Source: Gandjariella thermophila
GTDB lineage: Bacteria; Actinomycetota; Actinomycetes; Mycobacteriales; Pseudonocardiaceae
Assembly: GCF_005405885.1 (NCBI RefSeq)
Contig: NZ_BJFL01000011.1
Span: 1 to 64,000 of the forward strand
Reading direction: 5' to 3'
DNA: 64,000 bases
The position numbers and the translations under genes were made by a program. The notes under the pieces were generated by a model. It searched no databases and had not been told where the DNA came from. It saw nothing but the letters and a program-made list of their open reading frames with translations. Of the stretch, positions 24,354 to 33,288 are shown in pieces; position 1 is the first letter of the stretch, and each line of letters starts with the position of its first letter.

Positions 24354-25382
24354 GTGAGCCCACGACACTCGACGCGCCGGGCCCGCCGGGCATCCGCCCG
24401 CCGCGAGGCGGGTGCGGCGACCGTGCCCGGCCAGCGCCGGCCGCCGGAGACACCGAGGAAGCTGCCCGGCAGCCAGTGGTGGGGTGCGTTGAAACGCACC
24501 CGGCGCGAGTTCCAGCGGGACAACATGATCGACTGGGCGGCGGCACTGACCTATTACGGCGTGCTGTCCCTGTTTCCCGCGATCATCGTGCTCACCGCGG
24601 TGCTCGGTCTCCTCGGCCCGGGCACGACCCAGGGCCTGCTGGGCTACGTCCGGCAGATCGCGCCCGGCCCGGCCGGTGACGTCGCCGGCACCATCGTGCG
24701 GCAGGTCCAGGGCAGCCAGAGCCTGGCCGGCGTGGCCGGCATCGTCGGCGTCGTGGTCGCGCTGTGGAGCGCATCCGGTTACCTCGGCGCGTTCACCCGC
24801 GCCTGCAACGTCATCTACGACGTCGAGGAGGGCCGGCCGCTGTGGAAGGTCACCGTGCTGCGCGTGGTGCTGACCCTGTCGATGATCGTGCTGCTGGGGC
24901 TGTGCGCGACCGGCGTGGTGTTCACCGGCGGCCTCGCCGACGCCGCGGGGCGGGCGCTCGGGCTGGGCACGACCGTGGTCGCGGTGTGGAACGTCGCCAA
25001 GTGGCCGGTGATCGTGCTGCTGGTCAGCCTGGCCATCGCGGTGCTGTACTGGGCCGCGCCCAACGTGCGGCAGCCACGCTTCCGCTGGCTGACCCCGGGC
25101 AGCCTGCTCGCCATCCTGGTCTGGCTGGTCGCCTCCGGGGGGTTCGGCGCGTACGTGGCGAACTTCGGCTCCTACAACAAGACCTACGGTTCGCTGGCAG
25201 CCGTCGTGGTGTTCCTCATCTGGCTGTGGCTGTCCAACATCGCGATCCTGCTCGGCGCCGAGTTCGACGCCGAGCTTGCCCGCGGCCGCAGCGTCGCGGC
25301 CGGCGAACCAGCCGACCGGGAACCCTTCCTGCCGCCCCGCGACACCAGAGCCATGGAGGAGACTCCGCCGCACACCGAGTGA
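24354..25382 (+). CDS. YihY/BrkB family inner-membrane protein
   Basis: 342-aa integral membrane protein with a basic N-terminal tail of about 55 residues and about six transmembrane helices. Family hallmarks are IDWAAALTYYGVLSLFPAII (about 60-79), VVALWSASGYLGAFTRACN and the last helices SLAAVVVFLIWLWLSNIAIL and LGAEFDAELA. The once proposed RNase BN assignment of this family is not supported. Its molecular role is unknown. The start is GTG 24354, 16 nt after the DUF4235 gene. Confidence 0.9.
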   Translation: MSPRHSTRRARRASARREAGAATVPGQRRPPETPRKLPGSQWWGALKRTRREFQRDNMIDWAAALTYYGVLSLFPAIIVLTAVLGLLGPGTTQGLLGYVRQIAPGPAGDVAGTIVRQVQGSQSLAGVAGIVGVVVALWSASGYLGAFTRACNVIYDVEEGRPLWKVTVLRVVLTLSMIVLLGLCATGVVFTGGLADAAGRALGLGTTVVAVWNVAKWPVIVLLVSLAIAVLYWAAPNVRQPRFRWLTPGSLLAILVWLVASGGFGAYVANFGSYNKTYGSLAAVVVFLIWLWLSNIAILLGAEFDAELARGRSVAAGEPADREPFLPPRDTRAMEETPPHTE

Positions 25383-25508
25383 GGCCGTGCGCCCAGCTAC
25401 GCGCCAGCATCGACACCGGCCAGAAAAGCGCGCCGCGCCGCCGATGTCGGCGTCAAGATCGGGGTGTGACCTTTCCGCGCGTGCTCATGCCTTTCCTGAG
25501 GTGACCGG

Positions 25509-26426
25509 TCAGCGGCCGTCGTCCGGGCGGAAGCGGATGCGCTGGCCGGGACGGGTCTGGGCGGCGAGGTGCAGGTCGTCTTCGACGACGACGGCGACGA
25601 CCGGGTAGCCGCCGGTGACCGGGTGGTCGGCGAGGAACAGGATGGGCTGGCCGGACGGCGGCACCTGGAGCGCACCGTCGACCATCGGCTCGGGCGGCAG
25701 TTCCCGGGCATCCCGGCGGCGGAGAGCGGGCCCGGCGAGCCGCAGGCCCACCCGGTTGCTGTCGCTGGTCACCTCGTACGGCACCGAGCACAGCGTGGCC
25801 AGGGCATCGCCGGTGAACCAGTCGTCGCGCGGGCCGGGGACCACCCGCAGCACCGGCTGGTCCGGATATCCGGGCTGCGGTGCGAGGTCCACGGTGGGAT
25901 AGGCCAGGGCGTCGGAGCCGATCGGCAGCACGGTGCCCGGAGCGAGCGGGGACGGGCCGAGGCCGGCGAGGGTGTCCGTGGCCCGCGCGTGCAGGACCGG
26001 TGGCACGTCGATCCCGCCGCGCACCGCGAGGTAGCTGCGCATGCCGCTGGTGGGCGTTCCGACGCGCAGTTCCGCGCCGGGCGGCACCCGGACGGGTCCG
26101 TTCATGCCGGCGGCCCGGTCGCCGACCCGCACCGGGCAGGGTGCGCCGGTGACGGCGACCAGCGCGGGCCGGTCGAAGCGGGCGGCCAGGCCGCCGAAGG
26201 TGATCTCCACCGCGGCCGCGCCCTCCGGGTTGCCGACCAGCCGGTTGGCCAGCCGGAGGCTTCGCCGGTCGGCGGCACCGGACCGGCCGACGCCGAGCGC
26301 TGCCAGGCCCGGCCGGCCGAGGTCCTGGACGGTGGCCGAGGGTCCGGGGTGGACGATCTGGAGACTGCCGCGAAGCGGTTGCCCACCGGTGGCCGCCGGG
26401 GTGGCGGCCGCGGGTGTCAGGGTCAC
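25509..26426 (-). CDS. pxpC: 5-oxoprolinase subunit C (biotin-dependent carboxyltransferase family)
   Basis: Large subunit of the PxpBC complex, which with PxpA hydrolyses 5-oxoproline (pyroglutamate) using ATP. Diagnostic are ATVQDLGRPGLAALGVGRSG near the N-terminus, EITFGGLAARF, the SYLAVRGGIDVPPVL stretch and the SDSNRVGLRL and PILFLADHPVTGGYPV blocks. The 305-aa length is normal. GTG 26426 has GGAGGA upstream and overlaps the stop of a tiny ORF. pxpA is not in the window. Confidence 0.92.
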   Translation of the reverse strand: MTLTPAAATPAATGGQPLRGSLQIVHPGPSATVQDLGRPGLAALGVGRSGAADRRSLRLANRLVGNPEGAAAVEITFGGLAARFDRPALVAVTGAPCPVRVGDRAAGMNGPVRVPPGAELRVGTPTSGMRSYLAVRGGIDVPPVLHARATDTLAGLGPSPLAPGTVLPIGSDALAYPTVDLAPQPGYPDQPVLRVVPGPRDDWFTGDALATLCSVPYEVTSDSNRVGLRLAGPALRRRDARELPPEPMVDGALQVPPSGQPILFLADHPVTGGYPVVAVVVEDDLHLAAQTRPGQRIRFRPDDGR

Positions 26427-26494
26427 GGCGTCTCCTCCACGTGTTCGCACCGGTTCCGGCGACCCCGTGGGGCGACGCGGGTCAGCACGCGCAT
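26423..26494 (-). CDS. tiny coupled ORF 2 between pxpB and pxpC (23 codons)
   Basis: ATG 26494 overlaps the stop of tiny ORF 1 (TGATG) and its own TGA overlaps the pxpC GTG (GTGA). The product would be MRVLTRVAPRGRRNRCEHVE plus three residues: basic, without recognisable domain. It may only serve to carry ribosomes from pxpB to pxpC, or be the remnant of a lost gene. Low confidence as a functional protein. Confidence 0.25.
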   Translation of the reverse strand: MRVLTRVAPRGRRNRCEHVEETP

Positions 26495-26553
26495 CACGTG
26501 ACCTTCCCGTCCGTGAGTCCGCACGCGACCGCGATGGCGTCGCCGCGGCGCAT
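26494..26553 (-). CDS. tiny coupled ORF 1 between pxpB and pxpC (19 codons)
   Basis: ATG 26553 overlaps the pxpB stop (TGATG), and the frame ends in TGATG with the next tiny ORF. The product would be MRRGDAIAVACGLTDGKVT. No family recognised. The exact chaining of start and stop codons is the only evidence for translation. Confidence 0.25.
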   Translation of the reverse strand: MRRGDAIAVACGLTDGKVT

Positions 26554-27188
26554 CAGGGAGCCACCTCGGCAAAGCGGACGCGGGTGCCCGGCAGGAGCAG
26601 CGCGGGCGGGTCGCGGTCCGGCTGCCACACGGCGAGTTCGGTGTGCCCGATGATCCGCCACCCGCCGGGTGACGGCCGCGGATAGACGCCGGTGTACCGG
26701 TCGGCGACGGCGACGGCACCGGCCGGCACGCGGGTGCGGGGCTCGGCGCGGCGCGGCACGTGCAGGGCCGGGTCGAGGCCGGCCAGGTAGCCGAACCCGG
26801 GGGCGAACCCGCAGAAGGCGACCACGTACTCGCCGGCGGTGTGCCGCCGCACCACCTCGCCGGGGGGCATCCCGACCTCGCGGGCGAGTTCGGCGAGGTC
26901 CTCGCCGTCATACCGGACCGGCACGGTGACCGGGGCGCGGGTGTCGCCCGCCGCGCGTGCGGTGCCGGGGTCGGCGCCGCCGGCCAGGGCGGCGACATCG
27001 GTGGCGAGCCGGTCGAACGTGGTCCGTGCCGGGTCGAAACGCAGCAGCAGGGTGCGGGCGGCGGGCACCATCTCCACCACCCCGGCCGGGGTGTGCCGCC
27101 GCAACTCGGCGTGCAGGTCGAGGACCTGCTCCAGGTCGTTCACGTCGACCAGGGCGGCGTGCCGGCCGCACCGGCGTAACCGCGGCAT
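26553..27188 (-). CDS. pxpB: 5-oxoprolinase subunit B (KipI-like)
   Basis: Small PxpB/KipI-family subunit, 211 aa, that works with PxpC. Typical blocks are HTPAGVVEMVPAARTLLLRFDP, PVRYDGEDLAELARE and the signature FCGFAPGFGYLAGLDP, then GWRIIGHTELAVW and LLLPGTRVRF. ATG 27188 follows GGAGG; the open frame extends 11 codons upstream. It lies 40 nt after the DUF1445 gene in one operon. Confidence 0.92.
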   Translation of the reverse strand: MPRLRRCGRHAALVDVNDLEQVLDLHAELRRHTPAGVVEMVPAARTLLLRFDPARTTFDRLATDVAALAGGADPGTARAAGDTRAPVTVPVRYDGEDLAELAREVGMPPGEVVRRHTAGEYVVAFCGFAPGFGYLAGLDPALHVPRRAEPRTRVPAGAVAVADRYTGVYPRPSPGGWRIIGHTELAVWQPDRDPPALLLPGTRVRFAEVAP

Positions 27189-27228
27189 CACGCACCTCCG
27201 GCCCGGAACCGTCGCGCCCACGGCGCCA

Positions 27229-28026
27229 TCATCCGACGACCCGGTACTCGGCGTCGCTGGAGTCGGTGACGAGCATGTGGCCGGGCGCGTGGCTGATCGC
27301 GAACGGCGGCCGGGAGGCCATCAGCACCGCCTGCGGCGTCACCCCGCAGGCCCAGAACACCGGCACGTCGCCGGGCACGGCCGTCACCGGGTCGCCGAAG
27401 TCCGGCCGGTCCAGGTCGGCGATGCCCAGCCCGGCCGGGTCCCCGACGTGCACGGGTGCGCCGTGCACCGCCGGCATGCGAGCGGTCACCCGCACCGCCG
27501 TGTCCACCTGGTCGGCGGGAATCGGGCGCATGGACACCACCATCGGCCCGGACAGCCGCCCCGCCGGCCGGCACTGCCGGTCGGTCCGGTACATGGCGAC
27601 GTTGCGGCCCTGTTGCCGGTGCCGCAGCGGGATGCCCGCCTCGACCAGCGCGGTCTCGAAGGTGAAGCTGCATCCGATGAGGAAGGCGACCAGGTCGTCC
27701 CGCCACCGCGCGGCCACCTCGGTGGGCTCGTCGACCAGTTCGCCGTGCTCCCAGACCCGGTAGCGGGGCAGGTCGGTGCGCAGGTCCGCGCCGGGTGCCA
27801 GCACGGTGTGCGCCGCGCCCGGGTCGGTGACGTCGAGTACCGGGCACGGCCCGGGGTTGCGCTGGGTGAACAGCAGCACGTCGTACGCCCAGTCCTCGGG
27901 CACGGCGATGAGGTTGGCCTGGGTGTATCCGGTGCACCACCCGGTGGTGGGTGCGGCGATGCCGTCCCGGAACAGGCCGCGGGCCTCCCGCGGGGTCAGC
28001 TTCGCCGGATTCTGGATCGTCGTCAT
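27229..28026 (-). CDS. DUF1445 family putative hydro-lyase (D-glutamate cyclase-like)
   Basis: 265-aa protein of the DUF1445 family, which includes the D-glutamate cyclase domain that interconverts D-glutamate and 5-oxo-D-proline. Signatures are [44 protein letters not shown] and [10 protein letters not shown] with conserved cysteines. Next to 5-oxoprolinase subunits it probably supplies or handles 5-oxoproline; this is inference from context. It starts at ATG 18 nt after the transporter stop. Confidence 0.87.
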   Translation of the reverse strand: MTTIQNPAKLTPREARGLFRDGIAAPTTGWCTGYTQANLIAVPEDWAYDVLLFTQRNPGPCPVLDVTDPGAAHTVLAPGADLRTDLPRYRVWEHGELVDEPTEVAARWRDDLVAFLIGCSFTFETALVEAGIPLRHRQQGRNVAMYRTDRQCRPAGRLSGPMVVSMRPIPADQVDTAVRVTARMPAVHGAPVHVGDPAGLGIADLDRPDFGDPVTAVPGDVPVFWACGVTPQAVLMASRPPFAISHAPGHMLVTDSSDAEYRVVG

Positions 28027-28044
28027 GGTCGGACCTCCAGCGGC

Positions 28045-29331
28045 TCACAGAAGCTCGCGGCCGCGGGTCTCGGGCAGGCCGAGCAGGGCCAGCGCGGCGA
28101 TCACGTAGGCGAACGCACCGAACACCATCGCGCCGCCCACTCCCCAGCTGCTGGCCAGGAAGCCGACGAGGGTGGGGAACGCCGCGCCGACGGCTCGACC
28201 GAAGTTGTAGGTGAACCCCTGGCCGGTGCCGCGCTGCGCCGTCGGGTACAGCTCGGCCAGGAAGGAGCCGAACCCGCTGAAGATCGCCGAGATGAAGAAC
28301 CCGAGCGGGAAGCCGAGCAACAGCACCAGGGTGTTCGCCCCGGTCGGCAGGTGCGTGTAGGCGAAGATGAGCCCCGCCGACAGCACGGAGAACAGCGCGA
28401 AGGTGCGCTTGCGGCCGAGCAGGTCGGTGAGGTAGCCGCCGCAGACGTAACCGACGAACGCGCCGGTGATGAGGAACGCCAGGTACCCGCCGGTGTTGAC
28501 GACGGTGAGATGCCGCTCCGTCTTCAGGTAGGAGGGCACCCAGGTGGCCAGCGTGTAGTAGCCGCCCTGCACGCCGGTGGCGAGCAGCGCGGCGAACAGC
28601 GTGGTGCGGCCCAGGTCCCGGCCGAAGATCGCGCCGAAGGAGCCGCGCCGCTCGACGCTTCGGGTCTGCTCGGCCACGTGCGGCGCGTCGCTGACCCGGC
28701 GGCGCAGGTAGAACACCAGCAGCGCGGGCAGCGCGCCGGTCCAGAACAGCACGCGCCATCCGATGTCCGGCGTGGTCACGCTGAACACGATGGTGTAGAC
28801 GACCACGGCGAGACCCCAGCCGACCGCCCAGGAACTCTGGATGAAGCCGACCGTCCTGCCCCGGAAGCGCGGCAGGCAGTACTCGGCGACCAGGACCGCG
28901 CCGGCCGCCCATTCACCGCCGAAGCCGATGCCCTGCAACGCGCGGAACACCAGCAGGGTTCCGAAGTTGGGCGCGAACCCGCACAGCACGGTGAACACCG
29001 CGTAGGTGAGCACCGTGATCTGCAGGGTGCGGACGCGCCCGATCCGGTCCACCAGGAGCCCGGACAGCGCGCCGCCCACCGCGGAGAGCACCAGGGTGAC
29101 CGTGGTGAGCAGGCCGGCCTCGCCCTTGGAGATGCCGAGCCCCGCGGAGATCGCGACCAGGCCCAGGGGCAGGACCTGAAAGTCGTAGGAGTCCAGGCCG
29201 TAGCCGCCGAACGCGCCGGCGAAGGCGCGGCGGCCTCCGGGGCCGAGGGAACGGAGCCAGGCGAACGGTCGCGTGTCCTCGGACACGCGCGTCGTGTCGG
29301 ATGCCGTGCCGGATGGGGAGGAAGTGCTCAT
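28045..29331 (-). CDS. MFS transporter (metabolite:H+ symporter type)
   Basis: 428-aa major facilitator with about 12 transmembrane helices. The loop after TM2 carries the motif LVDRIGRVRT and the matching loop in the second half is YLTDLLGRKRT. An AYGGY-like N-terminal DSYDFQVLPLGLVAI suggests the aromatic-acid/sialate/benzoate-type symporters. It is the first gene of the pxp operon, so a plausible cargo is 5-oxoproline or a precursor amide. The promoter is overlaid by a GntR-like operator. Confidence 0.88.
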   Translation of the reverse strand: MSTSSPSGTASDTTRVSEDTRPFAWLRSLGPGGRRAFAGAFGGYGLDSYDFQVLPLGLVAISAGLGISKGEAGLLTTVTLVLSAVGGALSGLLVDRIGRVRTLQITVLTYAVFTVLCGFAPNFGTLLVFRALQGIGFGGEWAAGAVLVAEYCLPRFRGRTVGFIQSSWAVGWGLAVVVYTIVFSVTTPDIGWRVLFWTGALPALLVFYLRRRVSDAPHVAEQTRSVERRGSFGAIFGRDLGRTTLFAALLATGVQGGYYTLATWVPSYLKTERHLTVVNTGGYLAFLITGAFVGYVCGGYLTDLLGRKRTFALFSVLSAGLIFAYTHLPTGANTLVLLLGFPLGFFISAIFSGFGSFLAELYPTAQRGTGQGFTYNFGRAVGAAFPTLVGFLASSWGVGGAMVFGAFAYVIAALALLGLPETRGRELL

Positions 29332-29476
29332 CTCTCACCTCGCAGGTGGGGGCAGGTGGTGGGCGAGCGATCGGGACGGGCGGGTCGCCGTCCTGGTTCC
29401 CGGACCCGCGTCGCGGGTTCGGGCCGGCCGGGTGGACGGCGGACGGCCGGGTGGTGGACGGTGCGGCGCGGTGGGA

Positions 29477-29506
29477 CAGCACACTAGAGGATCGTTGAAC
29501 AATCCC
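29477..29506 (-). promoter_or_regulatory. GntR/FCD-type operator over the transporter promoter
   Basis: GATCGTTGAACAATC (29490-29504) is an inverted repeat (GAT-GTT / AAC-ATC, one mismatch) of the kind bound by FCD-type GntR regulators. On the minus strand it lies between a -35 TTGTGG (about 29510-29505) and a -10 TAGTGT (29486-29481), 18 bp apart. A bound regulator would block the operon. The rest of 29332-29626 shows no gene. Confidence 0.55.
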
Positions 29507-29626
29507 ACAAGAGGGATGTTGCTTCGTTCCGCGACGCACCGGCTACATTCGGAACCTGACCGGCATGCGTGGCGACCGTGCGTGTCGCGCCGTGTGCCGC
29601 GTGCCGGCCGGACGCTGGAGGGTGCC

Positions 29627-30382
29627 GTGACCGAAACCGCTTCCGGGTACCTCGCCTCGGGGCGCGCCGCGCCGCCGTCGCCGGAGGGCGGTCGCGCGCT
29701 GGAGGCGGACCGGGCGCTGCTCGGCCGCACCAGCACCGCGGAGCGTGTCGCGGACATCCTCCGGACCCGCATCACCGAGGGCTTTTTCCCTCCGGGTACC
29801 CGGCTGGCCGAGGATGCGATCGGCGCCGGCCTGGGGGTTTCCCGGAACACCCTGCGGGAGGCGTTCCGGCTGCTCACCCACGAACGCCTGCTGGTCCACG
29901 AGTTGAACCGGGGCGTGTTCGTCCGGTTGCTCACCGTCGCCGACGTGGTGGACCTCTACCGGGTGCGCAAGCTGGTCGAGTGCGCGGCGATCCGCGGGGT
30001 CGACCGCCGGCCGGACGGCCTGGACCGGCTCGCCGCGGCGGTGGCCGATGGCGAGGAGGCCAAGGCGCGGGACGACTGGCGGGCCCTCGGCACCGCCAAC
30101 ATGCACTTCCACCAGGCGCTCACCGCGCTGGCCGGCAGCCGGCGGGTGGACGAGCTGATGGCCGGCGTGCTCGCCGAGCTGCGACTGGTGTTCCACGTCA
30201 TGGCGGACCCGCGCCGGTTCCACGAGCCGTACCTGGCCCGCCACCACGCGATCATCGCCCGGCTCGCCGACGGCGACGGTCCGGGCGCGGAACGCCTGCT
30301 CGCCGAGTACCTGGACACCGCGGAGGCCCAACTCGTGGACGCCTACGCGCGGAAGACCGCCACCCCCCGACCCACCGGCTGA
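29627..30382 (+). CDS. GntR family regulator (FCD domain)
   Basis: 251 aa: N-terminal winged helix (STAERVADILRTRITEGFFP, then GLGVSRNTLREAFRLLTHERL, about residues 35-105) and an all-helical FCD ligand domain with the metal/ligand histidines in NMHFHQALTALAGS and ARHHAIIARLADGD. GTG 29627 follows GGAGGG. It is divergent from the transporter-DUF1445-pxpBC operon and probably its repressor, with 5-oxoproline or a related acid as effector (inferred). Confidence 0.9.
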   Translation: MTETASGYLASGRAAPPSPEGGRALEADRALLGRTSTAERVADILRTRITEGFFPPGTRLAEDAIGAGLGVSRNTLREAFRLLTHERLLVHELNRGVFVRLLTVADVVDLYRVRKLVECAAIRGVDRRPDGLDRLAAAVADGEEAKARDDWRALGTANMHFHQALTALAGSRRVDELMAGVLAELRLVFHVMADPRRFHEPYLARHHAIIARLADGDGPGAERLLAEYLDTAEAQLVDAYARKTATPRPTG

Positions 30383-30445
30383 GGCGGTGTCCGGCGAGAC
30401 CTGTTCCGCCCGGCGAACGGCAACGTCCAGCGGCTACCGGTAACG

Positions 30446-30487
30446 CGGTGGGCGGCGGTGTCCCGGAACGGCCACCGCCGCCCACCG
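30446..30487. terminator. bidirectional hairpin terminator
   Basis: Perfect 15-bp arms, CGGTGGGCGGCGGTG (30446-30460) and CACCGCCGCCCACCG (30473-30487), with a 12-nt loop between. It sits between the convergent GntR and DUF6571 genes and ends 1 nt before the latter's stop codon. No U-tract on either strand. Confidence 0.7.
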
Positions 30488-30488
30488 T

Positions 30489-32783
30489 TCAGTTCTGGCC
30501 CTCGGACTCCTTCAGCCGGAGCCGGCCGGTGCTGTAGTCGTTGTCGATCTGGTGGACGACCGGGCCGATATAGCGCGCGTATCCGGCGCCGCTGGTCCAG
30601 CTCTGCAACTCGTTCCACTGCTGCTCGCTGAGGTGGGACAGGTCCGCGGAGCGCAGGTCGGGCGGCGGCGCGTCGTTCGGCGACCACATCTGGTGCTGCC
30701 ACATCGCCTGGAACGCCAGATCCGCGGCCTGCGAGCGACCGTGGCCGTACTGGCTGGCGATCTCCTGCTGGGCGATCGCGCTGCTGTCGTGCTTGGAGCC
30801 CTCGACCAGGGCGTTGATGTAGCCCTCCGCGCCCTGCCCGATGTAGCTGGCGCCGGGCACGGGGAGCTTGTCGATGACCTTGCCGAGCACCAGGTTCGCG
30901 ATCTTCCCGCGCTGCTCGATCGCGTGGTTGTAGGCGTCGTCGGCCGCCTTGTGGCCCTGGCTGATGGCGTCGGCCTTGGCGTCGTCGAGCGCGCCGAAGA
31001 CCTTCGCCGAGTTCCCGGCCTGCACCTCGATCTGGTGGCTGCGGTCGTCCATGCTGTGCTGGGTGTCCCCGGCGATGTGGTCCATCGCGACGGCGCTGTA
31101 GGCGCGTTCGGCGTTGTACATGGTGACGTAGGCGTTCGGGTCGTGCGCCGTGCTGCCCATCACGCGGAGCACCTCGTTCTCGTCGAACAGCGCGTGCGCG
31201 TCCCTGGTCCCGGGCAGCACCGGGTCGGTCCAGGTGCCGTAGCCCAGGTGGGCGGGATCGTTCAGGTCGCCGTGCTGCTGGATCGCGTGGTTCACGTCGC
31301 CGATGTAGGCGGCCACCATGCTGCCCACGCTGTCCCGGATGACCGGCGGCACGTCGCCGTTGCGGAACTGCGACGAGCCCAGCACGTGCACCGTCTCGGT
31401 CATGATGTGCGCGGAGACCTGGTCGTGCGTCCCGCCGGTGGTCGCGCCCTGCAACGCGTTGCCCAACTCGTCCATGCCCGGCGACTGGTAGTTGGCCGGG
31501 ATCGGCGTGCCGGACGGCAGGTCGGGCACCCAGTGGCGCTTGCCGAGCAGGTAGTCGATCTTGTCGCCGTGCGCCGGGTCGAAGAACGCCTTGGCCGCGT
31601 CCGAGTTCTGGTGCATGGCCGACATCAGGCCGTTCATCGGGTCGAACCCGCCGGTCTTCGGATTCGCGATGTTGAGGTCGAAGCCGTTGTACATCGCGCC
31701 GTTCGGCCGGTTCTCCGCCCACACCAGCGGGTTGTGGTTCTCGAAGTCGTACATGTCGCCGCCCACCTGGAGCAGGAAGTCCTTCGAGTACCAGTGGTTG
31801 TCCAGCAGCGTGCCGAGCATCTGGTAGCCGTACGGCTGGTACGAGTACGAACCGATGTCGATCTTCTCGCGGCCGGCGGCCTTCAACTGGTCGATCCAGT
31901 TCTGGTCCAGGTGCGGCTGCTGGCTGCCGTCGGTGGCGGTGGCCAGCGCGGCACCCATCTGCTGCTGGATGTCGGTGAGCGCGGACAGCCGGAACCCGTT
32001 GTGCTGCTGGTCGAGGCCGCTGGCCATCTGCGCCAGCACGCCGGTGAACCGCAGCGCGCCCTCGGCGCCGAGCTGGTTGTAGAACGTCGTGGTGAACTCG
32101 TGGTCGTAGGCGTAGGAGTCGAGCAGTGTCTGCAGCTCCTCCAGTTCCTCGTCGCTGAGCAGGGGCGCCTTCCGCGCCAGCGCGGCCGCCTTCTTCGCGT
32201 CGCCGACCGGGTCGCGGGTCTCGCCACCGCCGTCCCCGGGGTAGGACATCGTCGTCACGGCGCCCGGGTCCGCCTCGTCCGCCCCGTGCTGCCGCAGCGC
32301 CGCCGCGACCTCCTCGTCGACCTTGGTGGCGCTGTCGAGCGCGTTGCCGATCAGGCCGCCGACCTCCTTGGCGAGCCGTTCCACGGTGGCGAGCTTCGCC
32401 GGATCGGTGAGCATCTCGACGGTGCGGGCGGCGTTCCACGACACCGAACCGTCCTTGCCGATCTCCAGCCCGAATTCCTCGGCGATCCGCAGTGCCCGGT
32501 TCAGCACCGACTGGGCGTGGCCGAGACCGTCGGCTCCCGCGCGCAACGTCTTGGCGACCGCGCGCAGCCGCTGGTGGTGGTCGGTGAACCGGGCACCGAG
32601 CTGGTCGAGGTGGCCGCGCGCGGCCTCACCCGCCTGCCCCTGCCAGGCCGCCAGCCGGCCTCCGACCTCGCGGTGCAGCCGGTCGCCGTGCTCGGAAACC
32701 GCGTCGGCGAGCCGCTGCCAGGCGTCGGCCGCGGATTCCAGCGTGTCGGGGCGGAAATTCCGGAGCTGTTCGATGGAGACCAC
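30489..32783 (-). CDS. WXG-type N-terminal domain, DUF6571-like C-terminal; likely type VII secretion substrate
   Basis: 764-aa actinobacterial protein. Residues about 1-110 form a helical region with a WXG motif (AAWQGQAGEAARGHL) as in ESX/type VII substrates. The middle (about 200-560) and end (DRSHQIEVQAGNSAKVFGAL, DDAYNHAIEQRGKIANLVLG) match the DUF6571-type architecture I recall from Streptomyces; function unknown. There is no signal peptide. GTG 32783 lies 13 nt after the EspC-like gene, so the two are co-expressed. A toxin or peptidoglycan-active role is possible but not shown; no obvious immunity gene is next to it. Confidence 0.7.
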   Translation of the reverse strand: MVSIEQLRNFRPDTLESAADAWQRLADAVSEHGDRLHREVGGRLAAWQGQAGEAARGHLDQLGARFTDHHQRLRAVAKTLRAGADGLGHAQSVLNRALRIAEEFGLEIGKDGSVSWNAARTVEMLTDPAKLATVERLAKEVGGLIGNALDSATKVDEEVAAALRQHGADEADPGAVTTMSYPGDGGGETRDPVGDAKKAAALARKAPLLSDEELEELQTLLDSYAYDHEFTTTFYNQLGAEGALRFTGVLAQMASGLDQQHNGFRLSALTDIQQQMGAALATATDGSQQPHLDQNWIDQLKAAGREKIDIGSYSYQPYGYQMLGTLLDNHWYSKDFLLQVGGDMYDFENHNPLVWAENRPNGAMYNGFDLNIANPKTGGFDPMNGLMSAMHQNSDAAKAFFDPAHGDKIDYLLGKRHWVPDLPSGTPIPANYQSPGMDELGNALQGATTGGTHDQVSAHIMTETVHVLGSSQFRNGDVPPVIRDSVGSMVAAYIGDVNHAIQQHGDLNDPAHLGYGTWTDPVLPGTRDAHALFDENEVLRVMGSTAHDPNAYVTMYNAERAYSAVAMDHIAGDTQHSMDDRSHQIEVQAGNSAKVFGALDDAKADAISQGHKAADDAYNHAIEQRGKIANLVLGKVIDKLPVPGASYIGQGAEGYINALVEGSKHDSSAIAQQEIASQYGHGRSQAADLAFQAMWQHQMWSPNDAPPPDLRSADLSHLSEQQWNELQSWTSGAGYARYIGPVVHQIDNDYSTGRLRLKESEGQN

Positions 32784-32796
32784 GAATCCGATCCTC

Positions 32797-33144
32797 TCAA
32801 CGCCCGCCGATGGCCCGGAACCGTGTCGCGTTCTCCTCGTCCGCCCGCTGGTAGCCGGCGACGGTCTCGGAGAGGCGGTCGGCGACCCCCTGCACGGCCT
32901 CGGAGAGGCCGCCCAGCCTGGTGATCCAGGTCTGCGCGCAACCGTCCAGCGCGGCGTCCATCAGCAGGCCGGGCCCGCCGTGGCGCAGCATGCCGGCGCC
33001 GGCCCGCACGGTGTGCCCGAGGTCCTCGGCGGCCCGTCCGGCATGCGCGGCCGCCTCGGTCAGCTCGGCGGGCAGCACGGAGAAGGATTCCGCGGCGGCC
33101 GCACCGGCACCCGCGGCAGGGGAAGATGGTCTCGGCAGGTTCAT
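32797..33144 (-). CDS. EspC-like (DUF2580) type VII secretion protein
   Basis: 115-aa helical protein resembling EspC/DUF2580 proteins: FSVLPAELTEAAAHAGRAAE in the first helix and LGGLSEAVQGVADRLSETVA in the last. The C-terminal YQRAD is a YxxxD motif, the general type VII export signal, followed by ENATRFRAI. The open frame extends 21 codons upstream of ATG 33144; no clear ribosome binding site is seen. It probably forms a helical-hairpin pair with the downstream WXG protein and carries it to an ESX machine encoded elsewhere. Confidence 0.78.
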   Translation of the reverse strand: MNLPRPSSPAAGAGAAAAESFSVLPAELTEAAAHAGRAAEDLGHTVRAGAGMLRHGGPGLLMDAALDGCAQTWITRLGGLSEAVQGVADRLSETVAGYQRADEENATRFRAIGGR

Positions 33145-33264
33145 AGCTGATAAGAATGGCGCACTCCGCGTCCGGTTCCCGCCGATCCGTGTAATGTGCG
33201 GTGGCAAATCGCCGGGTTCCGCCGCGACTGGTGCCCGCGCCCGGCGGGCGGGCCGCGCGGGCGA

Positions 33265-33288
33265 CCGCCGGCAGCCACTAGCCGGCGG
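33265..33288. terminator. hairpin around the uvrA stop
   Basis: CCGCCGGC (33265-33272) and GCCGGCGG (33281-33288) pair across an 8-nt loop that contains the uvrA stop codon. Possible terminator for uvrA; no U-tract. Confidence 0.4.
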
